A DNA stretch of 50,480 nucleotides from Cytophagales bacterium (GTDB lineage: Bacteria > Bacteroidota > Bacteroidia > Cytophagales > Cyclobacteriaceae). Below the pieces are notes generated by a model. The model was given only the letters and a program-made list of their open reading frames with translations. It did no database searches and was not told the origin of the DNA. The position numbers and the translations under genes are program-made. Shown one piece after another: positions 18,001 to 26,718 of the stretch; position 1 is the stretch's first letter, and the number at the start of each line of letters is the position of its first letter. The stretch spans positions 1 through 50,480 of the forward strand of contig JAFLBR010000022.1 of the NCBI GenBank assembly GCA_017303795.1, given 5' to 3'.

Positions 18001-18500
18001 TTCGGAGCCATCCCTTTAGAGTTAGGGTTGTTAATTCCTCCAGAAGCTATTGTTCCTGTTACATGAGTAGCATGGTCATCAAGTGATGAACCCTCTGATG
18101 ACAACAACCTGTCTTCAAACTCTATATGTGATGCCACTATTCCTCCATCCCAAACACCTACTGTAATATTCTCCCCTGTTATATCAAGACCCAGTGTGCC
18201 TCCTTGCTGCAACTGATTTGCACCAATAGTCTGAGATGAACCTACATTATCAGTGGTCATATAAACAGGTTGACCCCAAGGTGTTACGTCTACCATCAAC
18301 ACCCAGTTGCCATAACTATCTCTAAAACTTATCGGAACTGATTTCTCCTCAGCATACTTTTTAACCCTGCTTTGTTGCTCCATATGCATTAAAATACTTT
18401 CTGACTTAAGGCGACTTAAGTTTTCTGAGTATTGATCCAATGTTTGACTTAAGGCAGAATTTCCCGAAACAAGAAGTATAAAGTAAAAAAACCTCTTCAT
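15072..18500 (-). CDS. Secreted subtilisin-like serine protease (S8) with PKD and type IX sorting domains
   Basis: A large exported protease of 1142 residues. Signal peptide at 1-18 (FFYFILLVSGNSALSQ), catalytic Asp118 (VGVWDGG), His143 (DHATHVTGT), Asn256 (SAGND) and Ser351 (LSGTSMSTPS). A P-domain/CUB-like beta region follows (to about 550), then beta-rich repeat sequence with a G8/MAM-like segment of unknown role. A PKD-like domain follows at about 920-1005 (NFNWNFNSQ...FSDPGIYQVTLTVSNG). The C-terminal type A sorting domain (FPNPVSDKLIVRV ... GMYLVKI) routes it through the type IX secretion system to the cell surface or medium. It lies 12 bases after the upstream hypothetical gene and is downstream of the SusCD genes. 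Confidence 0.88.
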   Translation of the reverse strand: MKRFFYFILLVSGNSALSQTLDQYSENLSRLKSESILMHMEQQSRVKKYAEEKSVPISFRDSYGNWVLMVDVTPWGQPVYMTTDNVGSSQTIGANQLQQGGTLGLDITGENITVGVWDGGIVASHIEFEDRLLSSEGSSLDDHATHVTGTIASGGINNPNSKGMAPKAKIIAWDFNNDEVEALTLVKPDQTTLLLSNHSYGLITGWRFNNGWTWFGNASISTLEDHRFGFYNGRSRAWDDIMFNSPYYTMVKSAGNDRSDAGNGTIPADCNGGAGFDCLGDLAVCKNNIVVGAVSKQPNYTGAASVLMSSFSSWGPTDDGRIKPDLVAAGVGISSTFATGSNAYGLLSGTSMSTPSVTGGLALLQDLYKQLNGDFMRSATLKALAIHTTKEAGPTPGPDYMFGWGLLDVERAAKVILEKDGVNTIITESVLSDGQVYELPLTPVENEKITLTIVWTDPAGNPVAASVDPINPMLVNDLDVRIVDDGGSMQMPWKLDPQDLTKEAVYGDNILDNVEKIEFSNPQNRNYKIRISHKGELLYGQQAFSLIVTYKSIANTGKTYYWVGGSGLWTDQSHWSLSSGGLSANEIPTLSDRVFFDENSLLENSAVILVSTDIQVGSIAWFSNGSAKMDLNGNEITLGGGLVISNPLLTVEDGSLRMTGESNSEINLSFSDNVFNNTAMIFDGLSQWKMRGRLTLKRIQIDAGSVNLENQEISVSELMVKNSYQEQIDIRGAKIKDLIHVKFPSGVNILTSVTTSFSMSTTSFFNADSFSLFGTLITMPDSQVEILGNSSFERIVLAGNVKILGNNSIGNFELKGGLVLTLNSGSTQTLTGDIVILSSDSERVVIKSSDESKCFLNFSEYEKICFDFLNVQNVNAIGDAVVNAGVNSLIDGSAGWISDVCDQILFPNFSVNAPCVGALMSFKNLSQGSIENFNWNFNSQISPFTVTNLSDGQHSFSDPGIYQVTLTVSNGDQSRSYTQSISIIPNSLENNTIILSNGRLSSVKSAKGYQWFRDAVQIPNEFGRSYLFEGTPGAYFVVTQGEECNRISSPFIVLSTLDGEVQAELITIFPNPVSDKLIVRVGHLFTKHAELSIIDLMGRNLLTRDIDSEETAIATGFLSDGMYLVKITSGPTVYQQRVLVNK

Positions 18501-18512
18501 ATCCCAACAACT

Positions 18513-19187
18513 CTAGTTATAAAACGTTTTCAAAAATCCTAAAGCTAAATGAAGGTCTTTGTCGTTAGAAACGTCTAGTTTTTTGGATTTTAGGTACTCT
18601 TTTAGCTCTGGTTTTTCCAAAGACTTTGACAGACTTGAATTGGTTCGCCTAAATGAAATCAGGTTCTTAGAATCAGGCAGCATAATAAAACTCTTCGAAT
18701 CCTGCACAATTCTTGTTGTCGAACCTGATGAACCATAGCTAGCAGCAGCGGAAACAACTTCTACATCTATTCTTTCTAGGACAATAATCTTATCCTTAAA
18801 TAAAATCTTTACAAATCCTTTAGATCCGGCAAAATATTTTTCGGAAGGCTCGAATTTCATTATCACTACTTCAGGAAAAAAATTTACGGCATATTCAAAC
18901 CTATCTATTGATTTTGGGCTGTATTCCCATACTCCATTTTCTTTTTGAACCTCCAGATTGCCAGACAATGTGTTGTATTTTGCAAAAACATTTTCAGAGG
19001 TTTGACCATCTTTCCATTCTATCATTGCTTTATTCCATTCCTCATGCAAATATATCTTTCCCTCCATCGCTTCACCTTTTTTTGCTTTTAAAGGTGCGCC
19101 ACCCGCATCTGGAAGATTGGCAATTTGACCAAATGAAGGATTGGCTACAATGATCAAAGCAATTAAAACCTTAGTAAGTTTATTCAT
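18513..19187 (-). CDS. Secreted hypothetical protein
   Basis: 224 residues from the preferred start MNKLTKVL (19187); an ATG at 19199 would add four. N-terminal signal peptide ending ANPSFGQ. The mature part is beta-rich with a repeated pattern of short strands (KGEAMEGKIYLHEEWNKAMIEW, GVWEYSPKSIDRFEY) and a Lys-rich C-terminal region (LKEYLKSKKLDVSNDKDLHLALGF). I do not recognise a family with confidence. It lies after the SusCD-operon terminator and 12 bases ahead of the S8 protease, so probably shares its transcript and may assist it. Confidence 0.6.
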   Translation of the reverse strand: MNKLTKVLIALIIVANPSFGQIANLPDAGGAPLKAKKGEAMEGKIYLHEEWNKAMIEWKDGQTSENVFAKYNTLSGNLEVQKENGVWEYSPKSIDRFEYAVNFFPEVVIMKFEPSEKYFAGSKGFVKILFKDKIIVLERIDVEVVSAAASYGSSGSTTRIVQDSKSFIMLPDSKNLISFRRTNSSLSKSLEKPELKEYLKSKKLDVSNDKDLHLALGFLKTFYN

Positions 19188-19222
19188 TAAAATCATCAAT
19201 TAAATAAAACATGAGCCTTAAA

Positions 19223-19263
19223 AACTAAAAGAGTGCGAATTAAAAATCCGCACTCTTTTAGTT
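19223..19263 (-). terminator. Intrinsic terminator of the SusC-SusD-lipoprotein transcript
   Basis: AACTAAAAGAGTGCG (19223-19237) and CGCACTCTTTTAGTT (19249-19263) form a perfect 15-bp stem with an 11-base loop. On the minus strand it ends in a run of T. It separates the SusCD genes from the hypothetical-protease pair. Confidence 0.8.
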
Positions 19264-19275
19264 GTAAATCCAAAA

Positions 19276-20088
19276 CTATTGTGGAGTTAAAACAGATGTG
19301 CCTGTATCTCCAAATGTATTTGACCAAGTAATTGTGATAACCCCTGTTCCTGAATTGATTGATCCATTCATAGTAAACGGATCGTTGTATTGATCTTTAT
19401 TGGCAGGATCACCTGAAATCACCTCACAGATATCAAAGATAGAACCAGTCGGACTAGCATCTCCATAAATTTGGGTATAGACTCCAAAAGACATGTCATT
19501 CAAAAGATACTTACCTGTACCGGAGGCAGTGAGGGTAATGACTTTCTGCACATTACTGTACGCTCCCCCCCCTGGTGTTGTTCCACTCGTTACACTGTTA
19601 TAGCTACCAGCCAAATCTGACGGGCAAACAACCCTAATTTGATGAACAAGTTCTTTGTAGTTCGAACTGATATTGGCTGAACTCGAAACTAAACTCACTA
19701 CAATCTGGAGTTTATCATCTGGTTCTATTTCATCATCATAAACTATAAACGGCACTTCGATTGATAGACTGCCAGCAGGAATACTAAAAGTTTTACCATC
19801 CGGAAAATCGAAATGAATTCCTTCAATTGCTGTGGTGAGTGAATTAACTTCAAACGTAAAAGAAACCGGTTGAGATTGTAGTGGCGCAATAAGATTTACT
19901 GTAAAATTATCTGTTACTCCATTGCCATCATTAATGCGAGTATACAATCCTTGCGTACCAACTTCACTCCCTACAAATTCAAGTGTTGGCTCGTCTGAAA
20001 AAAGGATATCAGATCCTGGATCATCGTAACACGCAGTTGCTACCACAGCCAGAATGACACCAAATAGATATTTTATATAAGTTTTCAT
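19276..20088 (-). CDS. Outer-membrane lipoprotein of the SusCD locus
   Basis: 270 residues with a lipoprotein signal peptide ending VVATAC (lipid-modified Cys20). The mature part begins with an acidic stretch, then Ig/Calx-beta-like sequence (FTVNLIAPLQSQPVSFTFEVN, IPAGSLSIEVPFIVYDDEIEPDDKLQIVVSL) and a C-terminal beta domain. Its position 15 bases after SusD and this architecture suggest a surface-exposed accessory lipoprotein (SusE-like role). Substrate unknown. It precedes the terminator at 19223-19263. Confidence 0.7.
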   Translation of the reverse strand: MKTYIKYLFGVILAVVATACYDDPGSDILFSDEPTLEFVGSEVGTQGLYTRINDGNGVTDNFTVNLIAPLQSQPVSFTFEVNSLTTAIEGIHFDFPDGKTFSIPAGSLSIEVPFIVYDDEIEPDDKLQIVVSLVSSSANISSNYKELVHQIRVVCPSDLAGSYNSVTSGTTPGGGAYSNVQKVITLTASGTGKYLLNDMSFGVYTQIYGDASPTGSIFDICEVISGDPANKDQYNDPFTMNGSINSGTGVITITWSNTFGDTGTSVLTPQ

Positions 20089-20103
20089 ATGATTGTTTTA
20101 AAA

Positions 20104-21594
20104 TTAATAACCTGGATTCTGTTCAATAATCGGATTTAAAATTATCTGATTTACAGGTATGGGGGCCAAAACTCGAAAATCTGTGAATGCTACTGGATCT
20201 GCATTCTCCTTCGGAATGTCTAATCCATTTCTTTTCAGATCGAACCATCTCTGGCCTTCAAAAGCAAACTCGACCCTTCTTTCGTTTAATATAGTGTTAA
20301 ACAAATCAACTCCGCTAGTGGCCGCAGTAAGTGCTGGTAAACCTCTATTTGATCGAATAGTGTTTAAGGCTGTTCTTGCTGCAGGTTCATTTCCAAGATT
20401 AAAATTTGCCTCTGCTAAAATCATGTAAACTTCTGGGAGTCTAATAACCGGAATATTATCAGCCCAAAAACCTGGACTGCCTGCACCTGTACCGCTTCCG
20501 CTCCACTTCAAACACATTTGGAACTCTTGACCCCTAACGTTTACAGTTGTCCATAAACTTTTTCTAACATCGTTTGGCTCGTAGGCATTAAATAAACTAT
20601 TTGAAGCGGCTAAAACAAACTGAGATGACGCAGAAATACCAACTGTTGTTAACGAATGCAAAGAATTGTTGACACCATCTACTGTGCTCCAGTCAGCATT
20701 TGATCCGCTCGAACCCGGAGTAATTTTAAGCTCAAACAATGACTCCAACCGACCATTTGCGATAGTAGTATTCCACATACCTGGATATTCTGCAGCTGTC
20801 GCCAACCGGATAGCTGCAGGCTTTGTTGATATTGCCAAGTTCGCTTGAGTAATAGCCTCGGCATCTTTTCCCCAGTGAAGGTAAACCCTTGCTAATAATG
20901 CGTGAGCTGCCGCGCGAATTGGTCTGAAGGGTGAGTTAGGAATAGTTGTTCCAGCAACCGCTAAAGAATCTATCGCTTTTAACAAGTCACTTTCAACAAA
21001 TTCATATCCATCTTCCACAGTCGCTCTAGGTCTTTTATCAATCGTGGATACATCAAAGGTAGGCTTGTCGCGCAACACTACTCCTTTATCCCAGTTATTA
21101 ACTATTTGATTAGGTTCATAGCCATAAACCCGGAGCATATCAAAATATGCCATAGCTCTCAAAAAATATGCCTGAGCAACGATTGTGCGAATTGTTACTC
21201 TATTTGCAGCCGTATTTTGAGTGGGGATTTTATAAAGCGTATCAATTCTGTCTAGAATAATATTACAATCATTAATGGCAGCATAAAGACCCCAATAATT
21301 GTAATGCGTTCCATTTTGATTGACAAGTTCACCAACATATCGCCCTGTGTTGTTAACTAATTTTGCATTATCCGTTAATGCATCTCCTGCCAACATATGA
21401 TACTGGCTCAGATAATTGAATGCCTGCATTCTGTCATATGGCGAATTTATCAACTGGCTAAAATTGCTGAGTTTGCTTAGAGCTAAATCAGGTGGGTTAT
21501 TATCTGGCTGAGTTGTTTCAATTTGTTCCTCACATTGAGTAAACAACCCCAACGCCATAACTACAAATAGAAGGTTGGTTATTATATTTTTCAT
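20104..21594 (-). CDS. SusD/RagB-family nutrient-binding outer-membrane lipoprotein
   Basis: The surface lid of a SusCD importer; binds substrate and opens onto the SusC channel. 496 residues from MKNIITNLL. Lipobox LFTQC (about residue 23). SusD-like N-terminal region (YLSQYHMLAGDAL, NNWDKGVVLRDKPT, ATVEDGYEFVESDLLKAID with TPR-like helices) and RagB C-terminal domain (IPVIRLPEVYMILAEANFNLGN, LNERRVEFAFEGQRWFDLKR, NPGY end). It follows SusC by a few bases. With the adjacent secreted protease rather than glycosidases, peptide import (RagAB-like) is more likely than glycan import, an inference from context. Confidence 0.92.
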   Translation of the reverse strand: MKNIITNLLFVVMALGLFTQCEEQIETTQPDNNPPDLALSKLSNFSQLINSPYDRMQAFNYLSQYHMLAGDALTDNAKLVNNTGRYVGELVNQNGTHYNYWGLYAAINDCNIILDRIDTLYKIPTQNTAANRVTIRTIVAQAYFLRAMAYFDMLRVYGYEPNQIVNNWDKGVVLRDKPTFDVSTIDKRPRATVEDGYEFVESDLLKAIDSLAVAGTTIPNSPFRPIRAAAHALLARVYLHWGKDAEAITQANLAISTKPAAIRLATAAEYPGMWNTTIANGRLESLFELKITPGSSGSNADWSTVDGVNNSLHSLTTVGISASSQFVLAASNSLFNAYEPNDVRKSLWTTVNVRGQEFQMCLKWSGSGTGAGSPGFWADNIPVIRLPEVYMILAEANFNLGNEPAARTALNTIRSNRGLPALTAATSGVDLFNTILNERRVEFAFEGQRWFDLKRNGLDIPKENADPVAFTDFRVLAPIPVNQIILNPIIEQNPGY

Positions 21595-21606
21595 AATCAT
21601 TCCAAT

Positions 21607-24606
21607 TTAAAAGGTTAATGTTAAACCTGCAGTAAGTTGTCTACCATTAGGATAAGTCCCAAATGCACTTGCAGTCTCATTAATTACTTCAGGGTCAATA
21701 CCATTAAACTTGGTAAACGTTGCCAAATTCAATCCTTGCGCATAAACTCTCAATCCAGCAATTCCAGTTTTCTTAAGTAGAGATGATGGTACTTGATAAG
21801 ATAGTGTCACTTGTTTTAATCTGGTGTAACCCCCGTCTGAAATTAACCTAGTAGAAAATATTCCAAGGCCGGATCCCAAAGGTTCCCCACCCTGAATGGC
21901 GCGAGGTACGCTTGTAATGTCACCAGGATTTTGCCATCGATCTAATTGATTTATCCGTTGATTATCAGTACTCTGACCAGCATTTTCTATATTATACAAA
22001 TCGGAATTAAATACATCGTTTCCACCTTGAAATTGAAAGAAAACCTCTAGCGAAATACCTTTATACTCAAAGGTGTTGGCAACGCCACCGAATGTACGAA
22101 TGAAACCATCGCCAATAATTACTCTATCGGCATTGGTTTGCGTATAGGTTAACTCGTTGTTGATATCATAATACATAGGTCTTCCATTAGCCGGATTAAC
22201 TCCTGCATAACGTGCACCATAGTAAGTATTAATAGATTTCCCCACTGTCAAATCATCAAGACGAGCCGCATTGTCGGGTAGCTTGGTAATTTCGTTATCC
22301 TGAAAAGTTTGATTATAAGTGACCCTCCATGTGAAATCACCTATTTTTACTGGTATTACACTTAAATCAATATCAATACCTTTATTTTTAACCTCTCCAA
22401 CGTTAGCAAGTACACCCCCAAAACCTGTGGTAAGATCAAGCGGTTGGTTAAATAATAAATCAGAATTTAGCTTGTTCCATAAGTCTACAGTTCCAGAAAC
22501 ACGGCCATCTAGAAACCCAAAATCTAACCCAATGTTTGTTTGAGCTGAGGTCTCCCAGCCTAGAGGAACACCGAGCGGTCTATTTAATCTGACAGTTGCC
22601 GCATTCAAATAACGACCAGCTACCGTGGAGGCTCCTACCGTTTGATTCCATCCAAAGTCAGCAATCTCAGAATTACCAGTAATTCCGTAGCTAGCTCTTA
22701 ATTTTAAGTTATCAAGCCAACTTGATGTGCCCGACATAAAGGATTCTGAACTAATTCTCCATCCAACCGAACCTGCATAAAAAGTTCCAAATCTATTTCC
22801 AGGCGTGAATCTTGAGCTACCATCTCTTCTCAGAGTAAAATCTACTACATAGCGGTCATTGTAATCATACTTAACCTGTCCAAACACTCCATTTCTTTTA
22901 TACTCAGTAAATACGCCAGTGGCTCCAGAAGGGGTGCCGCTGCTAAGTAACAAGAATGAGGGATCTCCAAATTGATTGGCACTTGCAGATATTTGATCTC
23001 TAGATTCTGCCTTAAATTCATATCCGACTAAACTTCCAATTTTGTGTTTACCACCAAATTCTTTCGAATACTCAGCAACAACATTGGTATTGTAATTGAT
23101 AAATCTTCTATCAGCAACAAGGGCGGAACCATTAGTTGAAGCAAAAGCTGGAATTGAACCTGGTCTATTGTTATAATCTCTGGTTAAATCCACATTAACA
23201 CCACCATACCCCGTTACCTTCAATTGGGGCGTAATGGTATAGGTAAGAGACATGTTACTAACAGTAGTTAATGTTTTACCTTCCCTTCTTTCTAAGTTCA
23301 CTCCCTGAATAATATTGTATCCAAACAAATGATTACCTGTTAGAGCACCATATTCAGTATATTCTCCCGTTTCGGTATAAGCAGGTACATTTGGTATCGC
23401 AAGAAAAGCCGCTACAAATGGGCCATTCACGAAATTACCATCCGCGATAGTACCAAAAGAACTTTGAGAACTAAGAGAAAGATTAGCAGCAATAGTAAAC
23501 TTGTCAGACAGTTTCGAAGTAATGTTTAATCGAGTAGTCATACGTTCCCAATCGGACATAATTATTTGACCTTCTTGAAAATTATAGGCAGCAGAAAGAA
23601 AGTATTTTGTACGCTCATCACCACCAGACACACTTATATCATATTGTTTTAATCGCGAAGTTCTGAACATATTATCAACCCAATTATAATTAGTTAGGTT
23701 AGGATCATTAGGGTCACCATGAAGCGCAATAGCAGCAGCTGCACCTCCAGAGTTAGGGTTATTTTCAAATGCTTCAATTCTTAGCTCTGCTAATTGCCTT
23801 GAATTCATCATTTCATAGAGGTTTAGGGGTTGAACGGCTCCTTCCTGAGCATTAATTGTTACCACAGGCTTACCTGCCTTACCCTTTTTTGTAGAAATAA
23901 TCACAACACCATTTGCACCTTGAGCTCCATAAATTGCTGTAGCTGATGCATCTTTCAAAACTTCTATCGACTCGATATCATTTGGATTAACTCCGCCTAA
24001 TGCATTTGAGGAAGCTTGAGTACTAGTACCCCCTTGATTCATTTGTACGCCATCGACAATATATAACGGACGGTTGCTTGCATTTATTGACCCTGTTCCT
24101 CGTATTCTGACATTAATAGCTCCACCTGGTTGCCCACTTGAAGAAGCCACCTGAACTCCTGAGAGACGACCTTGAATAGCACGATCAAAAGTCTGCAAAG
24201 GTAAATTTTCAATAGTCTTACCTTTCACAGAAGATATAGCACCTGTAACATCTTTCTTTAAAGATGTGTTATATCCTGTTACAACAACTTCGCTTAATTG
24301 AGTAACATCGCTTGCCAACTGAACATCAACAGATGTTCTGCCATTTACATCAACTTCTTGGCTATCAAATCCTATGAAGCTGAAAACTAATATTCCACCA
24401 GTTGATGGAATTGAAATTCTATAAGCTCCATTAGAATCTGATACCGTGCCAACTGAAGTGCCTTTAAGCAAAACATTTACTCCAGGTAGGGTTGTTCCGT
24501 CTTCCGCTGATGTAACTTTACCAGTTACCATTCGTTCTTGAGCCCACGCCACTGTCGAAGTGAACATTAACATCAAGAAAATCTTTAAAAGTAAAATTTT
24601 CTTCAT
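21607..24606 (-). CDS. SusC/RagA-family TonB-dependent outer-membrane receptor
   Basis: A 999-residue outer-membrane channel that imports substrate with TonB energy. Signal peptide MKKILLLKIFLMLMFTSTVAWAQ, then a carboxypeptidase-regulatory-like domain (TGKVTSAEDGTTLPGVNVLLKG), then the plug (EVVVTGYNTSLKKDVTGAISSVKG; RGTGSINASNRPLYIVDG; VEVLKDASATAIYG), then a 22-strand type barrel ending GRQLTAGLTLTF. The start is the ATG at 24606: the promoter -7 box at 24656-24649 lies on top of an earlier in-frame ATG at 24651. First gene of the SusC-SusD-lipoprotein transcript. Confidence 0.95.
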   Translation of the reverse strand: MKKILLLKIFLMLMFTSTVAWAQERMVTGKVTSAEDGTTLPGVNVLLKGTSVGTVSDSNGAYRISIPSTGGILVFSFIGFDSQEVDVNGRTSVDVQLASDVTQLSEVVVTGYNTSLKKDVTGAISSVKGKTIENLPLQTFDRAIQGRLSGVQVASSSGQPGGAINVRIRGTGSINASNRPLYIVDGVQMNQGGTSTQASSNALGGVNPNDIESIEVLKDASATAIYGAQGANGVVIISTKKGKAGKPVVTINAQEGAVQPLNLYEMMNSRQLAELRIEAFENNPNSGGAAAAIALHGDPNDPNLTNYNWVDNMFRTSRLKQYDISVSGGDERTKYFLSAAYNFQEGQIIMSDWERMTTRLNITSKLSDKFTIAANLSLSSQSSFGTIADGNFVNGPFVAAFLAIPNVPAYTETGEYTEYGALTGNHLFGYNIIQGVNLERREGKTLTTVSNMSLTYTITPQLKVTGYGGVNVDLTRDYNNRPGSIPAFASTNGSALVADRRFINYNTNVVAEYSKEFGGKHKIGSLVGYEFKAESRDQISASANQFGDPSFLLLSSGTPSGATGVFTEYKRNGVFGQVKYDYNDRYVVDFTLRRDGSSRFTPGNRFGTFYAGSVGWRISSESFMSGTSSWLDNLKLRASYGITGNSEIADFGWNQTVGASTVAGRYLNAATVRLNRPLGVPLGWETSAQTNIGLDFGFLDGRVSGTVDLWNKLNSDLLFNQPLDLTTGFGGVLANVGEVKNKGIDIDLSVIPVKIGDFTWRVTYNQTFQDNEITKLPDNAARLDDLTVGKSINTYYGARYAGVNPANGRPMYYDINNELTYTQTNADRVIIGDGFIRTFGGVANTFEYKGISLEVFFQFQGGNDVFNSDLYNIENAGQSTDNQRINQLDRWQNPGDITSVPRAIQGGEPLGSGLGIFSTRLISDGGYTRLKQVTLSYQVPSSLLKKTGIAGLRVYAQGLNLATFTKFNGIDPEVINETASAFGTYPNGRQLTAGLTLTF

Positions 24607-24648
24607 ACTGTTTTGTTTGGTTAGAATAGAATATTTCTTAATAGAGTG

Positions 24649-24656
24649 CAAACTTA
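24649..24656 (-). promoter_or_regulatory. Promoter -7 box of the SusCD transcript
   Basis: TAAGTTTG on the minus strand fits TAnnTTTG. A start near 24642 would leave a leader of about 35 bases before the SusC ATG at 24606. The -33 box is only a T-rich stretch. Confidence 0.5.
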
Positions 24657-24782
24657 GAACTTTATTGGTCTCAGAAAAATCATAATTAATTAAACGGTAT
24701 GCATTAGGATCAAAAAAATACCCTCTATCATAGTATTTATCCCTTTAAATAATAGCGTCTAATGTTCGATAGGCTAACTGGC

Positions 24783-26672
24783 CTAAATACTGAGTATTCT
24801 AAACTCAATACGCCTGTTTTGTTGCTTATTTTCTTCTGACGTATTAGGAAGGAGTGGTTTTTTAGAGCCGTAGCCTTTAATCTGAACCTGATTTTTCGAA
24901 ATAGTCTTAGAATTTAAAAAATCGGCTACCGATTTTGCCCGTCTTTCGGAAAGTTGCTGGTTATGTGGCTCTGAGCCGGTGTTATCGGTATGCCCACCGA
25001 TTTCGATTTTTAAGGTTGGGTTTTGGAGAAGAAAAGCGGCTACTTTCTCCAGTTCCGTATAAGATTCAGGCCTTAATTCGAATTTATCAACATCGAAAAA
25101 GATGTTATTTAATATTATGGCTGCGTTTTCATGCACGGGCTCTAACGCAACATCTTTACTGACAGGCTCGTAATTTTTGTCACTTATAAAGTTAAAATGC
25201 TGGCTGTTAAACAAATATCCAGCCTTCTCCACATACAAGGCATATTCCGATCCGCCCGGAAGCACCATCAGGTATTGACCGGAAACCGAATCGGAAAACA
25301 CTTTTGAAACCGACTTATTAGCTCCCAGATTGTAAAGTTCAACCTGTGCCCGTAGCGGTTGCCCCGAAGTTTTATTCGTGATTATTCCGGTTACAACATT
25401 GCCCTTAAATGGCGTAATCCACTTTTCTGGAAGTACAATGCGATACAACCGACTTCGGTTTTTGGACTCCTCGCGTGAATAATAACCCTGATTACCCAAT
25501 GCCGATACAATAAATGAGTACTGATCGTGGTGATCGTTTAATGGCTTACCCTGATTAACCGGTTTACTCCAGCCGGTTTCGTTTTTCTGAACCTTATATA
25601 TATCGTACCCACCATAACCCGGCAACCCATTCGATACAAAATAGAGCTCGCGATTATTGACATGTATATAAGGAGAGATTTCATCTTGCGGTGTATTAAC
25701 CTCGGGCCCAAGGTTTACGGCCTTGCTCCAACCGGCATTGGTTAATTGCGAGTACCAGATATCATAGCCACCAAATCCGCCTGGTCGTTCCGACACAAAA
25801 TACAACTCGCGGCCATCGGCTGATAGAGAAGGCTGCGCATCCCACCGCGGGCTATTAATATTCGGGCCGAGATTTTTAGGACGCGACCAATCACTACCGG
25901 TTTTGCGACTCTCATACAAATCGCACCCCGATGTACCACACACGGTAAATATAATGTGACGACCATCGGCCGAAATGGTGCTGGCACCTTCGCGTTGTAT
26001 TGAATTAATGTTTTTGGAAAGTGAAACCGGTGCACCCCAACTTCCATTGTCTTGTTTACTGGATACCACCAGATCTTCATTATCATTTCGTCCGCCACCA
26101 TAACGTGCTGTAAAAATCAATTGCATACCATCAGCCGTTACCGTAGGAAAATATTGCATGGGAAAAATATTTACCGAATCGCTAAGCGGTGTAATTACAT
26201 AATCATAAACTGTAGTGTTGGTAAGCGAATACTCGGCCTGCATAATCCAGACTTTGGCCAGCTCTACTTTTCTACGATCTTCTTTTTCGATTTGAAGAAA
26301 ATCGGTCGCATATTTTTTACAGGGTTCGTACTTTCCTTGCCAGAGATTAACCGCAGCCAGCTCATACAAGTACATACGCTTACGCGAATCTGACTTAACC
26401 AATGCAAGACCTTTTTCAAACGTACTACCAGCCTGATCGTATTGCTCCATTGCTTTGTATATAGTTGCTAACCGATAATAGGCTTCTTCGAAATTTTTAT
26501 CGCGGGTTATTGCTTCATTTAAAAGATTGATGGCTTGTGTGAATTGACCTCGTACCCGATAATTATCGGCTTCGGTATAAAGTTCAATTGCTTTTTTGTT
26601 TTTAGAACTCAGGTTTTGTGCCGAAACCTGAACGCTAACGGCAAGCAATACCAGTAAAAATATTCTTTGCAT
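24783..26672 (-). CDS. PorE-like OmpA-family protein with TPR and beta-propeller
   Basis: 629 residues from MQRIFLLV. Order: signal peptide ending VSAQ, TPR helices (about 28-130), PD40-type beta-propeller repeats (LIFTARYGGGRNDNEDLVVSS; HIIFTVCGTSGCDLYES; ELYFVSERPGGFGGYDIWYS; ELYFVSNGLPGYGGYDIYKV), a carboxypeptidase-regulatory-like domain (GIITNKTSGQPLRAQVELY), and a C-terminal OmpA peptidoglycan-binding domain (IFFDVDKFELRP, IGGHTDNTGS, NQQLSERRAKSV). This is the architecture known for PorE of the type IX secretion system, though paralogues exist in most Bacteroidota genomes. The location upstream of the SusCD-protease genes, whose protease carries a type IX sorting domain, makes a secretion link attractive but unproven. 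Confidence 0.85.
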   Translation of the reverse strand: MQRIFLLVLLAVSVQVSAQNLSSKNKKAIELYTEADNYRVRGQFTQAINLLNEAITRDKNFEEAYYRLATIYKAMEQYDQAGSTFEKGLALVKSDSRKRMYLYELAAVNLWQGKYEPCKKYATDFLQIEKEDRRKVELAKVWIMQAEYSLTNTTVYDYVITPLSDSVNIFPMQYFPTVTADGMQLIFTARYGGGRNDNEDLVVSSKQDNGSWGAPVSLSKNINSIQREGASTISADGRHIIFTVCGTSGCDLYESRKTGSDWSRPKNLGPNINSPRWDAQPSLSADGRELYFVSERPGGFGGYDIWYSQLTNAGWSKAVNLGPEVNTPQDEISPYIHVNNRELYFVSNGLPGYGGYDIYKVQKNETGWSKPVNQGKPLNDHHDQYSFIVSALGNQGYYSREESKNRSRLYRIVLPEKWITPFKGNVVTGIITNKTSGQPLRAQVELYNLGANKSVSKVFSDSVSGQYLMVLPGGSEYALYVEKAGYLFNSQHFNFISDKNYEPVSKDVALEPVHENAAIILNNIFFDVDKFELRPESYTELEKVAAFLLQNPTLKIEIGGHTDNTGSEPHNQQLSERRAKSVADFLNSKTISKNQVQIKGYGSKKPLLPNTSEENKQQNRRIEFRILSI

Positions 26673-26718
26673 AACACAATTTAGCAATTAGAACGTAAAA
26701 CGTTGCAGGTAAGTATTT

